From assembly GCF_036417845.1 (NCBI RefSeq), contig NC_090020.1, positions 44,252,425-44,316,424 of the forward strand: 64,000 bases of DNA, in the 5' to 3' direction. The notes below the pieces were generated by a model. It was not told the origin of the DNA. It worked only from the letters and a program-made list of their open reading frames with translations, and ran no database searches. This DNA is from Apteryx mantelli (lineage: Eukaryota > Chordata > Aves > Apterygiformes > Apterygidae). The position numbers and the translations under genes were made by a program. Positions 47,101 to 61,241 of the stretch are shown here, piece after piece (the first letter of the stretch is position 1; each line of letters opens with the position of its first letter).

Positions 47101-49411
47101 GCCTTCACGGGCATATTTCAATGCCACAAGAAGCCTCGCCAGCATGAATGCCCTACCACTGCGAGAAAGTCAGAGCACCACGGGACTCTCCTACCTGACG
47201 TGCCCATGCAAGGCAGCACAACACTATTCTTTTTCAAGTTTAGAACCACATAACCAAAATATGTGAGCACTTCAGTCAGATGTGCAAAACATAATAGATG
47301 GTTGAGAATTCCTGCAAAGGAACAAACGGCTCGCAGGGTCAGTAACGGATTTTGATGTGCAGAGCCCTTTACCTTTGTATCACTAGTTCAAAGCTGCCCA
47401 ATATCAAAAGACACAGAGGCACTGTCATCTGGCAGCAATTACATGAACTGCGTGAAACGAACTGGTGTTTTCATTCCAGTTGCAAAGAAAGTGGCCTTCT
47501 CAAACCCACAATTCAGTAGCTGCAAGATATAGCGCAAGGACTCTGCTCCCAGTGAGCGGAGGGCCTACATTGCCCTCTCGCTACATTTTGGGATTTTCAC
47601 CAAAATAGGAGACTAGTTACTGGTTTCACCACCCTGCTGTAGGCTGTCCCTGTTCTGATAATCCTGTTATGATAATCCCACCATTTCAACAATAGCAGAA
47701 AAAGAACTTTATGACTGTGATTTCTTATTAGCAGTTTTAGCCAGGATAGCCTGAAGAGACCCAAGCAACAGCAGTTATTATTGGCACTAAACTCTGGCAC
47801 TAGAGCGTTGTTAATGGCCATTTCAAATACTAAAGTTAACCTAGTGATCGAAATCTCCTTTCCCGCTAAAATAGGATCAGGTAAATTTTGAGAACTCAGA
47901 TTCCATTCAGCAAACGTCACCAGCACACTTAACGGGCTTCAGCATTTTATTACTTTACAATAAAACCCAGAGCAATATCAGTATTCTTGAGACCAACCCT
48001 GCCAGGGTTTGAGAGAAGCAGAGCTGTTTTCCAGAGGTTAAGAGCCTGAGCCTCAAAGCTTAAAGTCTGTTTTCTCCTAATGCTTCATAATAAGACAAAA
48101 AGTGTGGCATAATTAAATAAATTAAAAATGAGCTTTCTATCAAGGGTAAACAAAACAAACCTAAAATATTACCATAATTACAGCTGATCTGCTTTCATTT
48201 TAGACACAGAATCTGCAGGGTTACTAAGTGGCAGCATTAAAAAGCTGTAAAACTAAAAAGATATTATAGAATTCAGTCACTTACAGAGGCAATATAATTT
48301 TCATATATAAATATGAATAATATTCTCTCAACCAAAGCCTACTTTTTAATACAGAAGGCACAGCTGAAAGCTTATTTTTCTGAAAATGTAACAGACTTTC
48401 CTTTATGGAGTGAGGACATTTCAAAGGTTATTAGAATTTTCAAAAGGACTTAATGGAATCAGATGGTGGATTTAAAATGTTTACTTGCAAAGGGGAATGT
48501 GCTAGAAAGTGCGGTTTCATTGTCAATAAGTTATGATTTCTGGTTAGTAAATAACCTGGATAGAAGTGGAATTGTGTTAAAAGCTTCTCTCACCAGCACT
48601 GTTAGGGCTTTGTCCTCTGCAAGCGATTAATCCAGGTAAGCCGAGACACAAGCTCCCACCTCTCCTGTTTGATCCAAGTCTGCACTTGGCTGTAAAATGA
48701 GAGTAGGAAATCAGAATTATATTAAACACAGACATCTCTCCAAGTAGATTACAGGCAGATTCCGCAGTGTCCTGCCAACGCAGGGTTATGCAAGTTCTCT
48801 GGCAGTTTCTTGAGATTTCAGTATGATGGTGATGGGCAGCTTGTGACTCCCTTACAACATATCCTTCCAGATATGGTCAGTAACGGTGGCTTGGCATTTC
48901 CCCCTTTGGAAACCCTGCCTTTTACAGCCTGATTTGGTGCAGCATAAGCAAGACACAAAGCCTTTAGCCGGGGCAGTATAAGCTGCTGAGTTGCTCTTAT
49001 GGTGCGTGTTTTCTGGTGTGGAAGACAAACTAAAATGGTGCAGTTTGGTTTTGCCTGGAAGTCACCTCCACAGCAGAGGGCATCATCAGTGCCCACATCT
49101 CGACCGACACAAGGATGCTAGAGTAGCTAGGATATTTAAAAGAGACAAATGTAGAATTTAAAAGGTCATCAGAAAAAAAATTGGAATCAGTAAGTAAGCA
49201 AGCTCCTCTCAAAGGCCTGGTCTATGGCAGAGAAGGTCAAATGCAGCATGCCAGCAAACCCTCGCAGGACAGACACAGCTTGCACAGCAAGGTTTCCTGT
49301 GCTGACACAGCTTATTCCCACTGCCACAAATGAAAAAACCTACTCTGGCTTGTTTGCCAAAATGCATGCCTCCGCACCCAGCTTTGCTGGTACAAAATTA
49401 CTGAATATATC
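44152..49411. other. Unique non-coding DNA
   Basis: No gene or mobile element is recognised. Frames of 113 codons (46912-47253, plus) and 109 codons (47597-47926, minus) have no recognisable motif. At 48599-48637 a short segment lies between CTCTCACCAG and GTAAGC but is too brief to call. Confidence 0.55.
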
Positions 49412-49421
49412 TATACACACA

Positions 49422-49461
<40 letters not shown>
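49412..49461. repeat. CA/TG microsatellite with inverted centre
   Basis: A short CA run meets a longer TG run at a central CG (between 49424 and 49425), giving 50 bases of strict purine-pyrimidine alternation with a short palindromic centre. It is a likely polymorphic marker and a potential Z-DNA former. Confidence 0.96.
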
Positions 49462-52400
49462 AAATTTAACACCGCATAACTCTCACAGCCATCACTAGCC
49501 TTGAAAAAGTTCTTTGCATGGACCTGTCCCAAGATATTCTTCCTTTCCCTCTCCCTTCCCCGTCGCCTTTAATTTGAAAACTGACTCTACTGTTTATAAG
49601 GGTGGTGGGTGGCAATATCTTGGTATGTGGCCCTTAAACATTTGTTGTTTATTAATCTTATCAGTGCTTTCTTAGGAAGTAATTTGGGGGGGCAGAGGTT
49701 GGGGGAGGAGAGTTGCTTTTGATCTATGTTTAATGAAACCATAGAATTTAATTTTGGAATGGAGTCTCGTTCTAGGTGGAAAATACTGGTAGTACAACAT
49801 GGCACATGCACAGTCCAAGAGACATGTCAGATCTTCTAGATCAGTCAGCAAGGACTCAGGAGAATGATATTCCTCTTCCCCCTGCCTCTTCCAAAGTTTC
49901 ATGTTTATAGATTAAAGTCTCTGATAACACACAAGATCAAGGAGGCCTACCCAGAAGTTTCTTATATCATTTCATTGCTTCCAATGTTTTTCTGCTTCCT
50001 CTTTATCTAAGTCAAGGAGATTTCAAAGACAAAACAATTTTGCAGATGTAGAAATGGTAACCAGCCTAAGGAAAACTGTATTTGCTGGATAAGCATATAA
50101 CAAAAACATGGGTTAAAGGGAAAACACAACTAAATTAACCTGTTTTAGTACACAAGTACTCCGTGTTCCAGGGGAAATTTCATAAGCTGCAAATAGGCAT
50201 TTGCCAAAGAAAAAGGAATACAGCATGTCTTTTTGACATTTTTTAAAGTCACATAGAGAGATACTTTGTGTTATACTTTGGAAATACAAATTCTATACAT
50301 CTATCTGATCAAAGTTTTGGGAAGAAACTAGAAATGGAATAATTGTGATAAAAAAAGAAGGAATTTTTAGTTTGTTTTAAACAACTGCCTGAAAATTTAT
50401 CTTAATAAACGCTGTGAAGAGATCATGGTTCTTCTGAAAGCCCAGGTCCTCCACACACTATTACCTACAAAATAAACAAAAAACTTCCTGGTACTTAAAG
50501 GTGAAAACTTTTTTTTAAAACTTTTCTATCTCCTTATAGATCAAGGAAGCATAACAGAGCACAAATACAATTTTCAAAAGAGAAACTCAGAATAACCCTG
50601 TGTCAAGTTCAGCACTTCCTTTACTCCCTTCTGTAAACTGGTTCCAAGCATATGTTTAAATATTACCTTTGACCATTTGACATCAGGTGTCAGCAGCTTT
50701 CTCGAGCTCTTCACAACACTAGTGTTAACTCTATCGGATGGTGGAAGACATAATTATTCATATATACTCTCCTCTCACCCCCAATTAAAATAAGGGCCAG
50801 AATGAATCATTCACCAGACTGAAATTAAAACAACCAGTAACAATTTTTTCCAAACACACAGTTTCTCAGGACAATGTAAAGAAAAAGCTGCAATAATTAA
50901 GGAACTATAATTATATAATGGTATGTTCTATGATGTAGTCTCTTTCGTCCTTTATTCATGAATTTGTATTTTCCATGTTTTTCCATGTTGACAGAACATC
51001 ACCACCTAGTGACTGTGTGTGCTTATGGGAGTTTCCAGAAACCAGATTAGTAGAACTTAAAAAGAAAAGACTGATAGGAGCTGGGGAAAAAAAGAAAGAA
51101 AATGAGAGGGGGGAGCAATGCTTCTTGTTACTTAAATGGGAGCAATTTCCAAAGCAAGCTGAGAGAAGACATTCTAATGAAACGCAAGAAGGTGTTTACA
51201 GGTTGGTTAACTATTTACAATTAAGTAACAATACTTATCATTTTAAATATAAAAAAAGCTAAGCTTTTAGCTCACTATCTCAGAACAATTTAGTTCAGCA
51301 GTATCAGATATAATTAGAAATAATTAAATTAAAATGTAAAATATGAAGAAAGAAAAAATTCAAACAATGTCAAGAAAACCTTCTCAGCATTGAGATATAT
51401 TCCCCAGAGATATGGTCTCCAAACAAACATGCTGGAGCTTGGTTCCTTGTCATATTTTAAAACTAGACTATGCAGAAACGAGGAGCTCAACCCCATATTT
51501 CCCATATTTATGAGATGGCAAACCACTCAATATAGTCCTATGAATATTTTCTTTCTCAGATATTTTGGCTTTGAGATATCTAAGAATCAAGATAGGGATC
51601 TCGCTTCTAGGTAAGGCTCTCCTAAATAAACTGCATATTATTGTTACTACTATTAAAGCGGTTCTTTCTGTGAGACCATACTGCCATATTCCAATTATGC
51701 TCTGTTCACCTCCAGAGTAACTTTACAAGACAGAGATACAAAATAAAGACTGACTCCATACATTGTTTACCTCTTTCAAGTATCAAAAAGCCCAAAGAAT
51801 CAAACTAGATTTATGCAGATGTGTATGTAGACCCGCAAATAAAGTGTCTTTATTATAGTTACACACAGGGTAAAAGCAGACGGAAGAGATGTTTGTGGTC
51901 TAAAACAAACCAGAGCAGAGTCTGACTTTGTATTTGTTCCCAGCATCTTTTCTCCAAAGCAGACATACTTAGTGCTTTCTGCTTGATCAGATGTTGAACA
52001 CAGCTGTAGCTAATGCTGAGCAGTCTCACCAGCCTCTGCTAAAAGTAAGGGATAGCCACAATTAAATTACCTCACGGCCAGTTTAACCCAAGAATAATGA
52101 CATTGACATCAAGGGTTCTTTCACAGAAGCTCACTTTAGCATATTGGTAAAGTGCTTTCTCTTTTAAAATGCTTGCTAAAGCATTTTCACCCTAATTCTT
52201 TCATTGCTCCAAAGTACTCCGAAAGGATCGTTTTTAAGCCTTCCCTTCCAATAAGTCTGGTTCCTGGCCCTGTTCCAAAGCTCTTCCCCCGCAACTGCCG
52301 GGGGGATCCTTTCAGGGAGAATGGCACAAATTGCACATGCATCACACTGATTAAACCCAATGGCAGCTTAAGTTATCAAGAGACAAAGCAGGGTCAGAAA

Positions 52401-52832
52401 TAGATGTGGCATTTGGATGTTCTATGGAAAGTCACATTCAAAAGCCTGAGTACAGGCCCATTGACACAACACTTGTATTGCTATACGTGTCAGTTAAAAC
52501 AGCGCCAAATCTAACTTAAGATACCCATTGTTATATTTATATTTCTTAACTTATTAAGGATGAGGTTCATCTTTTCTCTTATGGTTTGCAAGAACATAGT
52601 CCTTTCACCATGAACTTGACTCAGATTACTCAATTTCATATGTTTAAGAGGCATCACTGATGGTAATTGTCATTGGCAACCATATTACCTAAGTTCAATA
52701 AAAGTAAAATGCTCACATCTGGTACTGTATTTTTAAAAGCAAACAAATAACCCAACTTAGCATGTGGCATTGGTTGTGTCTATCATATTCAAAATATTAT
52801 TAAAAAATATTAGGTAGCTTTTGGTTCTAAAC
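49462..52832. other. Unique AT-rich DNA
   Basis: No gene recognised. At 51560-51610 a segment bounded by TTTCTTTCTCAG and GTAAGG is open for 16 codons, too short to support as an exon. Confidence 0.55.
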
Positions 52833-52897
52833 CTATAAATAAATACAATAATATAAATAAATAATATAAATAAATATAAATAATATAAATAAATACT
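52833..52897. repeat. AT-rich tandem array
   Basis: Repeated TATAAATAAATA-type units of slightly varying length run for about 65 bases. No coding content. Confidence 0.9.
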
Positions 52898-55800
52898 AGA
52901 AAAGAGTTTTCTCAAACATCAGTAGTTGAAAATGGCAAAAAAGGATGTCCAGCAACAGGCTACAAACTAGTTTTATTTTAAAGCCAAGATAAAGTTTTAT
53001 CCTGTGATGATGCTACACTTTTCAGTGGCTAAGTTAAATATGTAACTCTACTTCTCATACTTTATAAAACAGAGAATGTTAAACTCTGCATGAAATTATT
53101 GAAGGCTGAATTAAGGATGAAGAGGATATTTTTGCTCTGCTCTTTAAAAAACTTCCCAAGTTATGTATTATTTTTAGAAACTGGTTTATGTCACAGAAGT
53201 TGACAGAAAACTTTTACTTACCCAGCTGCGAAACTGGGCCACCGTGGCAGATTCAAACGCAGTGCCTCTCCCTGAGCACAGCTCACTACTGCCTTACCTG
53301 TCTTCAGCCCACTGAGACTACTCACTAAGTGGGCATTACTCAGTAGGTGCACGTCATCTCAAAAAATACAGTATTTGGTGCCTGGTGTAGTATATAACTG
53401 GATATTTTGTGCATCACAAATAAATCACCTAATTAAACCCCCATTTTATTTATAACCTGGATCTCTAAGTGAATCACAAACTTGTTACGTTGTTAGAAGT
53501 CATGTCATCCTGCACATCTAGTAGCATCTGGGAACATGCAAGAAGGGAAGCACAAAGTCCTTGAGCATATTTCATTTGATTGTAACCTAACAGATGGATG
53601 TCACGGTAAGTCACCTCAGGGACCCTGATAACATTTACTCTTCCGCTTTACAAATGGCAGCAGAGCCCAAGAGTAAAATAACCATAACCAAGTTTCAAAA
53701 AGAAACACAACCAGCTATGCGCTTCGGGGTTGTTACTCATGAACAGACATGAAAAAAGGGGACAAATTCTGCTTCTGGATGGAAGCACAAGGCATCGTTC
53801 CCTTTGAAGTTTAAAAAGCCCATTTTTCATGCGGTATCAAACTTCCAGGAATATCTTCCCAAGGCAGGTCTCCATTGCAGCGTTCTTTAGGCAGCCCTTG
53901 AGAAAAAACAGCCTAGTATCTAGCTGTCTGGGAAACACATTCCAACAGAAATGCTTCCAATTTAAAGCATGCTGCATTCCAGGTTGTCTTCCAGCAAAAT
54001 CACTGAGTTCTTACTGTATGTCATGGCATACGCTCATGGAAGTTTAGTTGCAAGCTACTCAAGACGCAGACACAAATATTACTACTATATCATAGTGCAG
54101 GCCAAAACATCCACAACAGTCATACCCCTCTATGTTAGGCATTGTGTTTTAATACGCTTGTACTAGTAAGAGCTTACAATTTAAAGGAAAACAGGTTGCA
54201 GTAAATGAGAACAGCAAGACAGCTGTAGGAGATTAAAAAGCAAGTATACAAATTAAGAACAGAAAAGAGTTACATATGTTAGCTTTACAGTTTACCTGTT
54301 TCAGTTCCTAGTTCTGGTGTTTCCAAGACAAAAGAAAAAAATATAATACAAATTAATCCTAGATGAAGACATAATACCAATGATCCTTCATGGCTTCCTG
54401 ATCGCAATCCCACCAGCAGCATTCAATATTATGTTTCTTTACATACCCCATTACAGCTCCACTGTGGTCTCATATCACTTTCATAGTACAAAATGAATTC
54501 CAGTGCAGTGTCTGTGGCCAATGCAAATAATAAAATGATGACATTTCATCATACCTAGAAAGCCTTAAAACTGTCATCTGGCCTGCGAATATTGGGTCTT
54601 GCATATTGGTGGATAAACTTGTGGGAGGAGAAAATACGGTAAACTAGATGTGGATCAAACAAATCATATCTGGTAGGGAAGAAGAAATGAAGAAGGAAAA
54701 TTTAACTTTAAACTGACACAAAGTGCTCTTCAACGCAAAACACAATGATTTCTCTAGGGGCTCCCTAAGCTTCTTGTTTCCTAGAGTGAATTTCCAAAAG
54801 AACAACCATTCTAAACTAAAAGAATAATGCCTCAGTTTTCAAAAAATTTCCAAAATTTTTATCCCAAACTTTTCATGGTTAAAATCAAACTGACTTAGCA
54901 AGTACTTCTTGCACCAAAACTGTTTTCATTAAGCTTACTCTTAGATAAAAACATTTTGCTTAGCTATAGTTACAATAAACCCTTAAAAGAGGTGTAGTGC
55001 TTTTCTTCACAGTAACGATACAGTAGTTAGGACAGGTACCTAGAAAGCTCAGCAGCAACCCCCTTAGGAATGTTCTTAAAGATCTACAGCTTCCAGGAGG
55101 AGAAAGTGCCAGAGGCAAGCAACCGATGATTTGCCATGAGAGACCTCCTGTAGTTGTAAGCACATGCCCATTTCCCCCCCAAGCCTGGTTTAAGAGCTGT
55201 CTAAATAATTACTGCACCAGCAGAGTACGGCCTGCAGAAACACAGATCTGCCTCCCACGGTGCTCGGTGCTGCCCACTGCGTACCACAGGTTGCAGGGGC
55301 GGGTTGTGTTTTGCTTTGGTTTTGTGTTATCTCTTGCCTAGAACAACACAAATCTGAAAATTGAGTCCAGCTTCCAAACCACAGTTATTACAGAAAAAGA
55401 ATATATTACATTTGTTGTACCTCAAGTGTACTCTGGAGGAAACACGACTACAGAAAATGCCTAGCTATCTCTAGCAGCAGGATAAGCCTTCAGGTACAAA
55501 TCAGGTCTATGTGTATCTTTTGTGCTAGGTCAAATTTAATGGTCTATACTGTACACAAGGTCAAACTGCACAATTTAATGGCCATTTCTGTCTTTAAAGA
55601 TTGCATAAAGCCTGAGAATATCCTGAGAAGAATAAACCGGCAGTCTCTCTCAGAAAACAGGAGAGAGAAGGCAGCCCTGTGAAGGACCAGGAGTTATGTG
55701 AGCCTCTGCTGAAATTCAGAGAAAGGAGGAAGGTCAGGTAGAGGCAGTAGTGCATGACTTCCTCTGCTTTCCCTAACTCAACATTTTTTTCACTGGCCTT

Positions 55801-57798
55801 AAAACTCTCTCTCCTCACCTTGCACAATCAGGCAATAATTAATTGGCGCTGGGATTCTTTGGTAAGAGCATGCAATACCCGTCACAGGCAGAACAAATAA
55901 AACAGAAGCTAGAAGCAGCCGCACATTCCCAAATGCAACATTTTAGCAGGAAAACAGAACTTCTGGCAGTGACGAAAGTCAATTCTTTGCTAACAGAAAA
56001 CACAACAAGCAAGATTTATACCTGAGCACTCAAACAAGATGTGTGGCAAGCACAGCCTAATCCTGGTAAGCAACAGCCAGGAGCTGACTGCTTGGACCGA
56101 CTTCTAGAAGTTGCTCCCCAGTTGCATCTTGGCACATGTGTTCGTTTCTCCCCCTGGCACAGGCCCAAGGAACTTCAACCAGATATTCTCTAAGCTCTCA
56201 CCACATGTCTCCAGGAAGGCCTATTTGTTTTCCTGCCTACTGTGGCTCCCTCCCCCGTTGCTCTGCAATTAGCTCTAAGATCACCACCAAAGGAGCCAGG
56301 TTGGGCAGCTGATTTTTTCCTTTGATTTTGGCATCTCCACAAGTGATGTATCAGCCAGAATCACCTCTGCCTGCGTTCAGTACTAATTACTTGCAATCCA
56401 GGCAACCAGGATTCCTCTGCCAAGAATGAAAGGGGCCCGACTGCAGCAGGGTTCACATATTATGCTTTAGTAAAGGGAAAGACAGAGGTATCCATTTCAA
56501 CAAACACAGCAAAGCAGAAAGCATAGCGAAACTCTTGCTTCTCCGGGCTTGGTTCCATGCTGCACTTGTCTTCACCTAGCACTAAAACAAGCGCAGGTGA
56601 ACAGATGGGAAGCCTTTCTCATGGCATGTCCAGCTTTAGGACTATTACCTTGTTCTAACTCTGCTGCTCAGCCCCTTTACCCAGTTAGCCAATACAAAAG
56701 GGAGCCTCAAAGTTTCCTGATTCCCTTAAACGACAGACAAAATGCAGGTATATTCTGCTTGCCTCACAGCCTGCTGAAGCAGTATTCCAGGACACTGCGG
56801 AACTTTTCATAAGGATTGCCTCAGGCCAGACCGATACGAAAACTTTCATCTATTGTTTCATTACACAATGCTTCATATAGCTTCCACTTTGACAGCATGA
56901 AGACAAAAAACAAACAAAAGGCTTAAGGCTGGAGATTAGTCAGAGACACCAATCCACAAAACCCACAGTTTATGTCACGCACGCAGTACATCGTGCAAGA
57001 GGAACACTCAGAGACTAAAACCAGGAACATTCAGAGATTAAAAACTTAGTTCAAGTTGTCTCTCTCCCCTTCAGTACATCAGCTGATTTCAGAGAAGAAA
57101 GCAGGATAAGGAAGAAACAAACACAATCCACTTTCTGCTCTTATGAAGATAATTTATTTGCATAGGGGACCTTGTATGCAGGTTTCCTCAAAGTGCCATG
57201 TTAATGTACAGGAGTGACTGTTTTGATCACACTGCAGAAGTACATTGCTTAGTTGCAGTCAGAGGAAACTCAGCTAGTACCTTATTTCTTCCACAGCAGA
57301 ACTACACATCCAACATAGGCTCAGTCTCCTGGTTTGCCATGTACAAAGCTCAAGTTTGTAATTCCACCTTTTGATCTCAGTATTAGAGCTGATGCATCTC
57401 AAGATTCTTCAGCAAGACCACAGGGAAGAGAGTTATCCCCTACTAGTCCTCACTTCAAGGGCAAGAGCTCTTCCTCACCACATTCCTGCAGCCAGATCCA
57501 GACAAAACCACAGGTTATCTAAGCTAAAGCAGTTATGGAGATAGACAAAGTCTACCACAACAGACAATAATAACAACAGTCTGTTTCTGAAAAAATGCAA
57601 AATAACCATTCTCCATATAATAAGCTGCTCTCTCTGCCCCATTCCAACCCAGGGGATGAGAAGGCTTCTGAAATGCTGGTCAGAAACAGGTCCATTGTCT
57701 TCCCTCTCTCCCAATATCTAGTATGATTTTTCTTAATTACTGTTCTGCAGATGTCACATAGTGGCTTTCCCAGATGATAGGATTCATTATTCACCTTC
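52898..57798. other. Unique non-coding DNA
   Basis: No gene or named mobile element recognised. A diverged 23-base tandem pair lies at 57001-57046 (units start GGAACACTCAGAGAC and GGAACATTCAGAGAT). Other open frames are short and lack motifs. Confidence 0.55.
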
Positions 57799-57851
57799 AA
57801 AGAAAAAAGAAAAAAAGAGAGAAAGAGAGAGAAAAGAAAAAAAGAAAGAAA
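57799..57851. repeat. Purine tract (GA/GAAA)
   Basis: About 53 bases of almost pure adenine and guanine with AAAG and GAGA units. It produces lysine/glutamate-rich artefactual frames on one strand and leucine/phenylalanine-rich ones on the other. It may adopt triplex structure. Confidence 0.93.
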
Positions 57852-60800
57852 TCTTTGGAGAGTCAAGCTGCTTCTGCCCTCAGAGAAGACAGGGTAACAG
57901 ATGGTGGCATTCTGAATATTCATCGAAAGCCAAAAGCAATCGTATTTCCAGTGAAGTGGTGAAGAAGGAATGATGGAGGTCAAGGCTTCTGAGTCTTCAG
58001 AAGCAGCTGGGGAAGAGGGAAAAAAATCAAGAGCCCTCAACTGAGATGTTCACTGTCATATTCCTTCATCATAGCTGTTTTCTTTACCTACAGAGAGAGG
58101 ATTAAATACCGGAAACTGTCCACTTTGTGAAAGCATCAAAGCCCCACAGTGCAGCAGTAGAGAAAGGCAAAGCCTTTCCAACTTTTTAAAAACACAATTC
58201 ACAAGGATAATCTAAGGCTGGAAGCCAAAACTTGCAATAATTCCATAAAATGCACACTGTCAGGAGTCCACTAATGCTCCCATTAAACAGGCTCATGTGT
58301 GATTCAAAATAATGAAGAGGTTATGAGCAGTCCTGACAGGACTATGACGGTGGAGAACCAATACATCTTCTTTTGTACACAAAGTTCAAAGACATTTCAT
58401 ATGATAAGCCTCAAAAAATGGGTTCGGTTGATTTCTTACAGATTTTTTTTTTTTATAAAGCTGTCACAAAAAATCTCTTTTTGCACTCTCTTTTGCTAAA
58501 AACTAATAAAAATTTGGTATAATTAGTACTTAACGCTAAATTTTAGGGGCAGAACAGTAGGCCACATACTTCCTGATCTAGGGACTTTTTCGTTTATTTC
58601 TCATTCACATTAGCTGCTCATTTTCTGTTTTTAGCATTCTCAACAATTAACTCGCACTAAAAAAAAAAAAAAAAAAAAAACTTTGTTCAAACCAGTGACA
58701 GAAGACTGTCCCATTGAAAGAACCGATTTTCACCAATTTCAGAAATAATTGTTGCTGTGCAGAAGAAATGCCTTTCACTTTCAAACTATCTGCTGCCTCA
58801 GCTGAACAGTTCATTGGAGGACAACTTGCAGAGCTTCTTTATTGCTAAGGCTGTTTTTTGAAAGCATTAAAACTTGATTGGCTGAGAAAAGTAATAACAT
58901 GCTCTGTCCAAGCTGTTCAAGTACAGTTAGGGTTCTTGTAGACTATCTTCACCACTCACTTCAATTAAATAGGCTGTTAATGTAATGATAAATCTATCCT
59001 GAGGGATAAAAAGGAGGGAGAGATGTTTTTAAACAACACTACTTGATGCAAATGAGAGTTCAGTTTGGGGTTCAAGTTTAAAAAACACACATTGCCTTGA
59101 TCCCATCAGCATGCTTAAAACTTCCTTTTCTTTTAAAGCTTTAGAAATCTCTTCTTCCTCCCACTTTCTGATCCAGCAAGCCATTCATATCTCTGGTAGC
59201 CTTTTCAGCAACTGCAGCAGGTCCTGCAGTAACCTGTTTTAGGTCTTAGCTTTCTAACGATGCTGATGAGTTCACTGTTACTTGATTGTTTTCAAAGATC
59301 CCAAAAGAAAAATCCAGTGACATTGGTCTAAACCCTTTAAGCTTACGTATTTTACTTTTTTTGTTGTTTTACAGTTGCTACAAATAGTACCAGGGCATAC
59401 TATTGCAAAGTCTCAAGTAAATAAAAGACTACAGAACTTTCTCATTTCTCTTCTGCCTATTTATAGCAATATTTGAGAACATACATTTTTCAATGCATGC
59501 AGAATGCATCTTCCCTCCTCCCAAAGACCTAGTCACTGGCTCCTTACAGGAATAACAGAAAAAAAGTGAAAGAGAAAACATTTTCCAAGGTTACAAACCC
59601 AAGTACAATAAAACAAAAATGCTCTGGAAAAACTCTGTTGCTTGCTATTTCTGTTGTCCTAGATTGCTAAGAGCAGAGCTCACGATTTTAAGCAGCCTAA
59701 TGTTGGCACTTCAGCTGGACAAGGATTTGCATTCTCTGCATGCTGAGGGTCTGAGAGCTGACTTAGCTCAAGCATAAACAAACCTTAAACTGTACTTATA
59801 CACGGTATTTCAGTAAAAGGCACTTAACAAGCATTCTCTAGAAAACTCCTGACAAGCAGTACGGATAAACACCTCACTGGCTGGGAAGTGATTCACTGAA
59901 CAAATTATACATGGTCATGGAAAGAGGCCAGGTCAGGCCTGGGAGCTGGATCCTGAACTCTGACCAGAGCAGATCTTTTTACTTAGAAAACCATCCTGAC
60001 ATCAATCATTTCTTGGAGGTAAATAATGTTCTTACCCCAGCAGTGTTTACAGATAAACAGTATTATTTAAAGCCTTTAATAACTAACATGTCCATATTGC
60101 CCTAGTCTTGCACTGTCTGCTTGCCGTAGCAGGAAAAAAAATAATTAAAAAGGGACTTTTAAGATACATCCTTTAATATCTACCTATAGCCTAAAGGAAG
60201 TATCCCTTCTCCTCCTCTCCTCTATGGAAGTAAAAACTGATAGATAAGTGAGTCAGATATAAAGCAACAAGTTACTGTGCAATTTCCCCACATCCTGCTG
60301 CTTTTCTTGGGGTAAGGCCACTTCATTTGTATGCTCTCATAAATCTAGGTTTCGTTTTAAAATGTAAGTCCCCAGCAGAGAAAAGCTCATACACTAGCCA
60401 GCTGCACCACCTAGCTTCTCTCTGAAGCATCTTCAGCATCCTATTTTTCATGACAGCAGTGTTTATATTCCTTCAGGGTCAATGCTTCGTCCAATCTACC
60501 CCCTACTCATCCACCGTCTCGCACCACTGATTTTACAAACAATTCTCCAGCTGTGACGCTTGGAGATTTCAAGAAACCTTTCACCTAACCAAGGCACAGT
60601 ATTGGTGGTCATAGGAGGGTAACGGAGCTGCTTTCATCTTCCCTTCTATTCTTTCATCTTACACAGAACCAATGTGACCTTTCAACCCAAGGTTACTTCC
60701 TATGACTACTGTGTCCACATTAACCAAAGCCTCACACCATCTTTTACTGGTTTGATTCATTATTGAGTGAAGAGTCATCAATTAAAACAAACATTGGAAT

Positions 60801-61109
60801 GAGGGCCAAAGATCAGAATAACTCCCTTGATCCCCTTTCCAGCAGTATTTCCTTTCCTAAGAGTATTAAAACAGGGCACCTGTGATCTCTGACTTCAGTC
60901 AATTTTTCCTGCTTTTTTAAATGAAAACTGGCACATCCACACTAAGCCTCAGTTCTGACAAAAGCTCCTCCAAATCCCGTTTTTGAACTTGAGTGCTAGG
61001 AAACAAATATCAAAATAACAGACTCTGTTTATCCCCCTTGGGCAAATGCATTAAGACAGGGTCTTCAATTACTGTCTTGCCTCATCCATAAAAAAAATGC
61101 AACACTTAC
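57852..61109. other. Unique AT-rich DNA
   Basis: No gene recognised. It contains a run of 22 adenines at 58659-58680. The DNA before that run has no AATAAA at the expected distance and no open frame, so it is not called a retrocopy. Confidence 0.55.
58659..58680. repeat. Poly-A homopolymer
   Basis: Twenty-two consecutive adenines, directly visible. No recognisable retroposon precedes it. Confidence 0.95.
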
Positions 61110-61241
61110 CTTCAAGGCTCTGAGCAGGAATGAAAACAGAAACAATGTCTCTACATGAGACAAAACTGCAATATAAACATGGCTACAGTGCTCTAACATC
61201 CACGCTGGATCATGGTCCCCTGTAATACATTTGCCTGGTGC
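61110..61241 (-). CDS. Candidate minus-strand coding exon, gene unknown
   Basis: Read on the minus strand, a pyrimidine-leaning tract (TTTATCTTTGGGCCTTGTGTCTTCATAG) precedes this 132-base segment, and a near-ideal donor AAG|GTAAGTG follows it. One frame is open across all 44 codons and both ends fall between codons, so the exon is phase-neutral. The peptide starts APGKCITGDHDPAWML and ends in a hydrophobic stretch, ETLFLFSFLLRALK, which could be part of a membrane segment. The other frames contain stops. I do not recognise the protein. A 44-codon open run between good splice sites can arise by chance in a window of this size. Confidence 0.28.

Noticed and set aside
53220-53300. tRNA-like segment
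   Set aside because: A GATTCAAACGC word recalls a T-loop, but no cloverleaf could be folded around it.
57761-57973. Lysine/arginine/glutamate-rich open frames
   Set aside because: They are produced by the purine tract at 57799-57851.
58540-58680. Processed retrocopy ending in the poly-A run
   Set aside because: No open frame, no AATAAA before the run and no flanking direct repeat visible.
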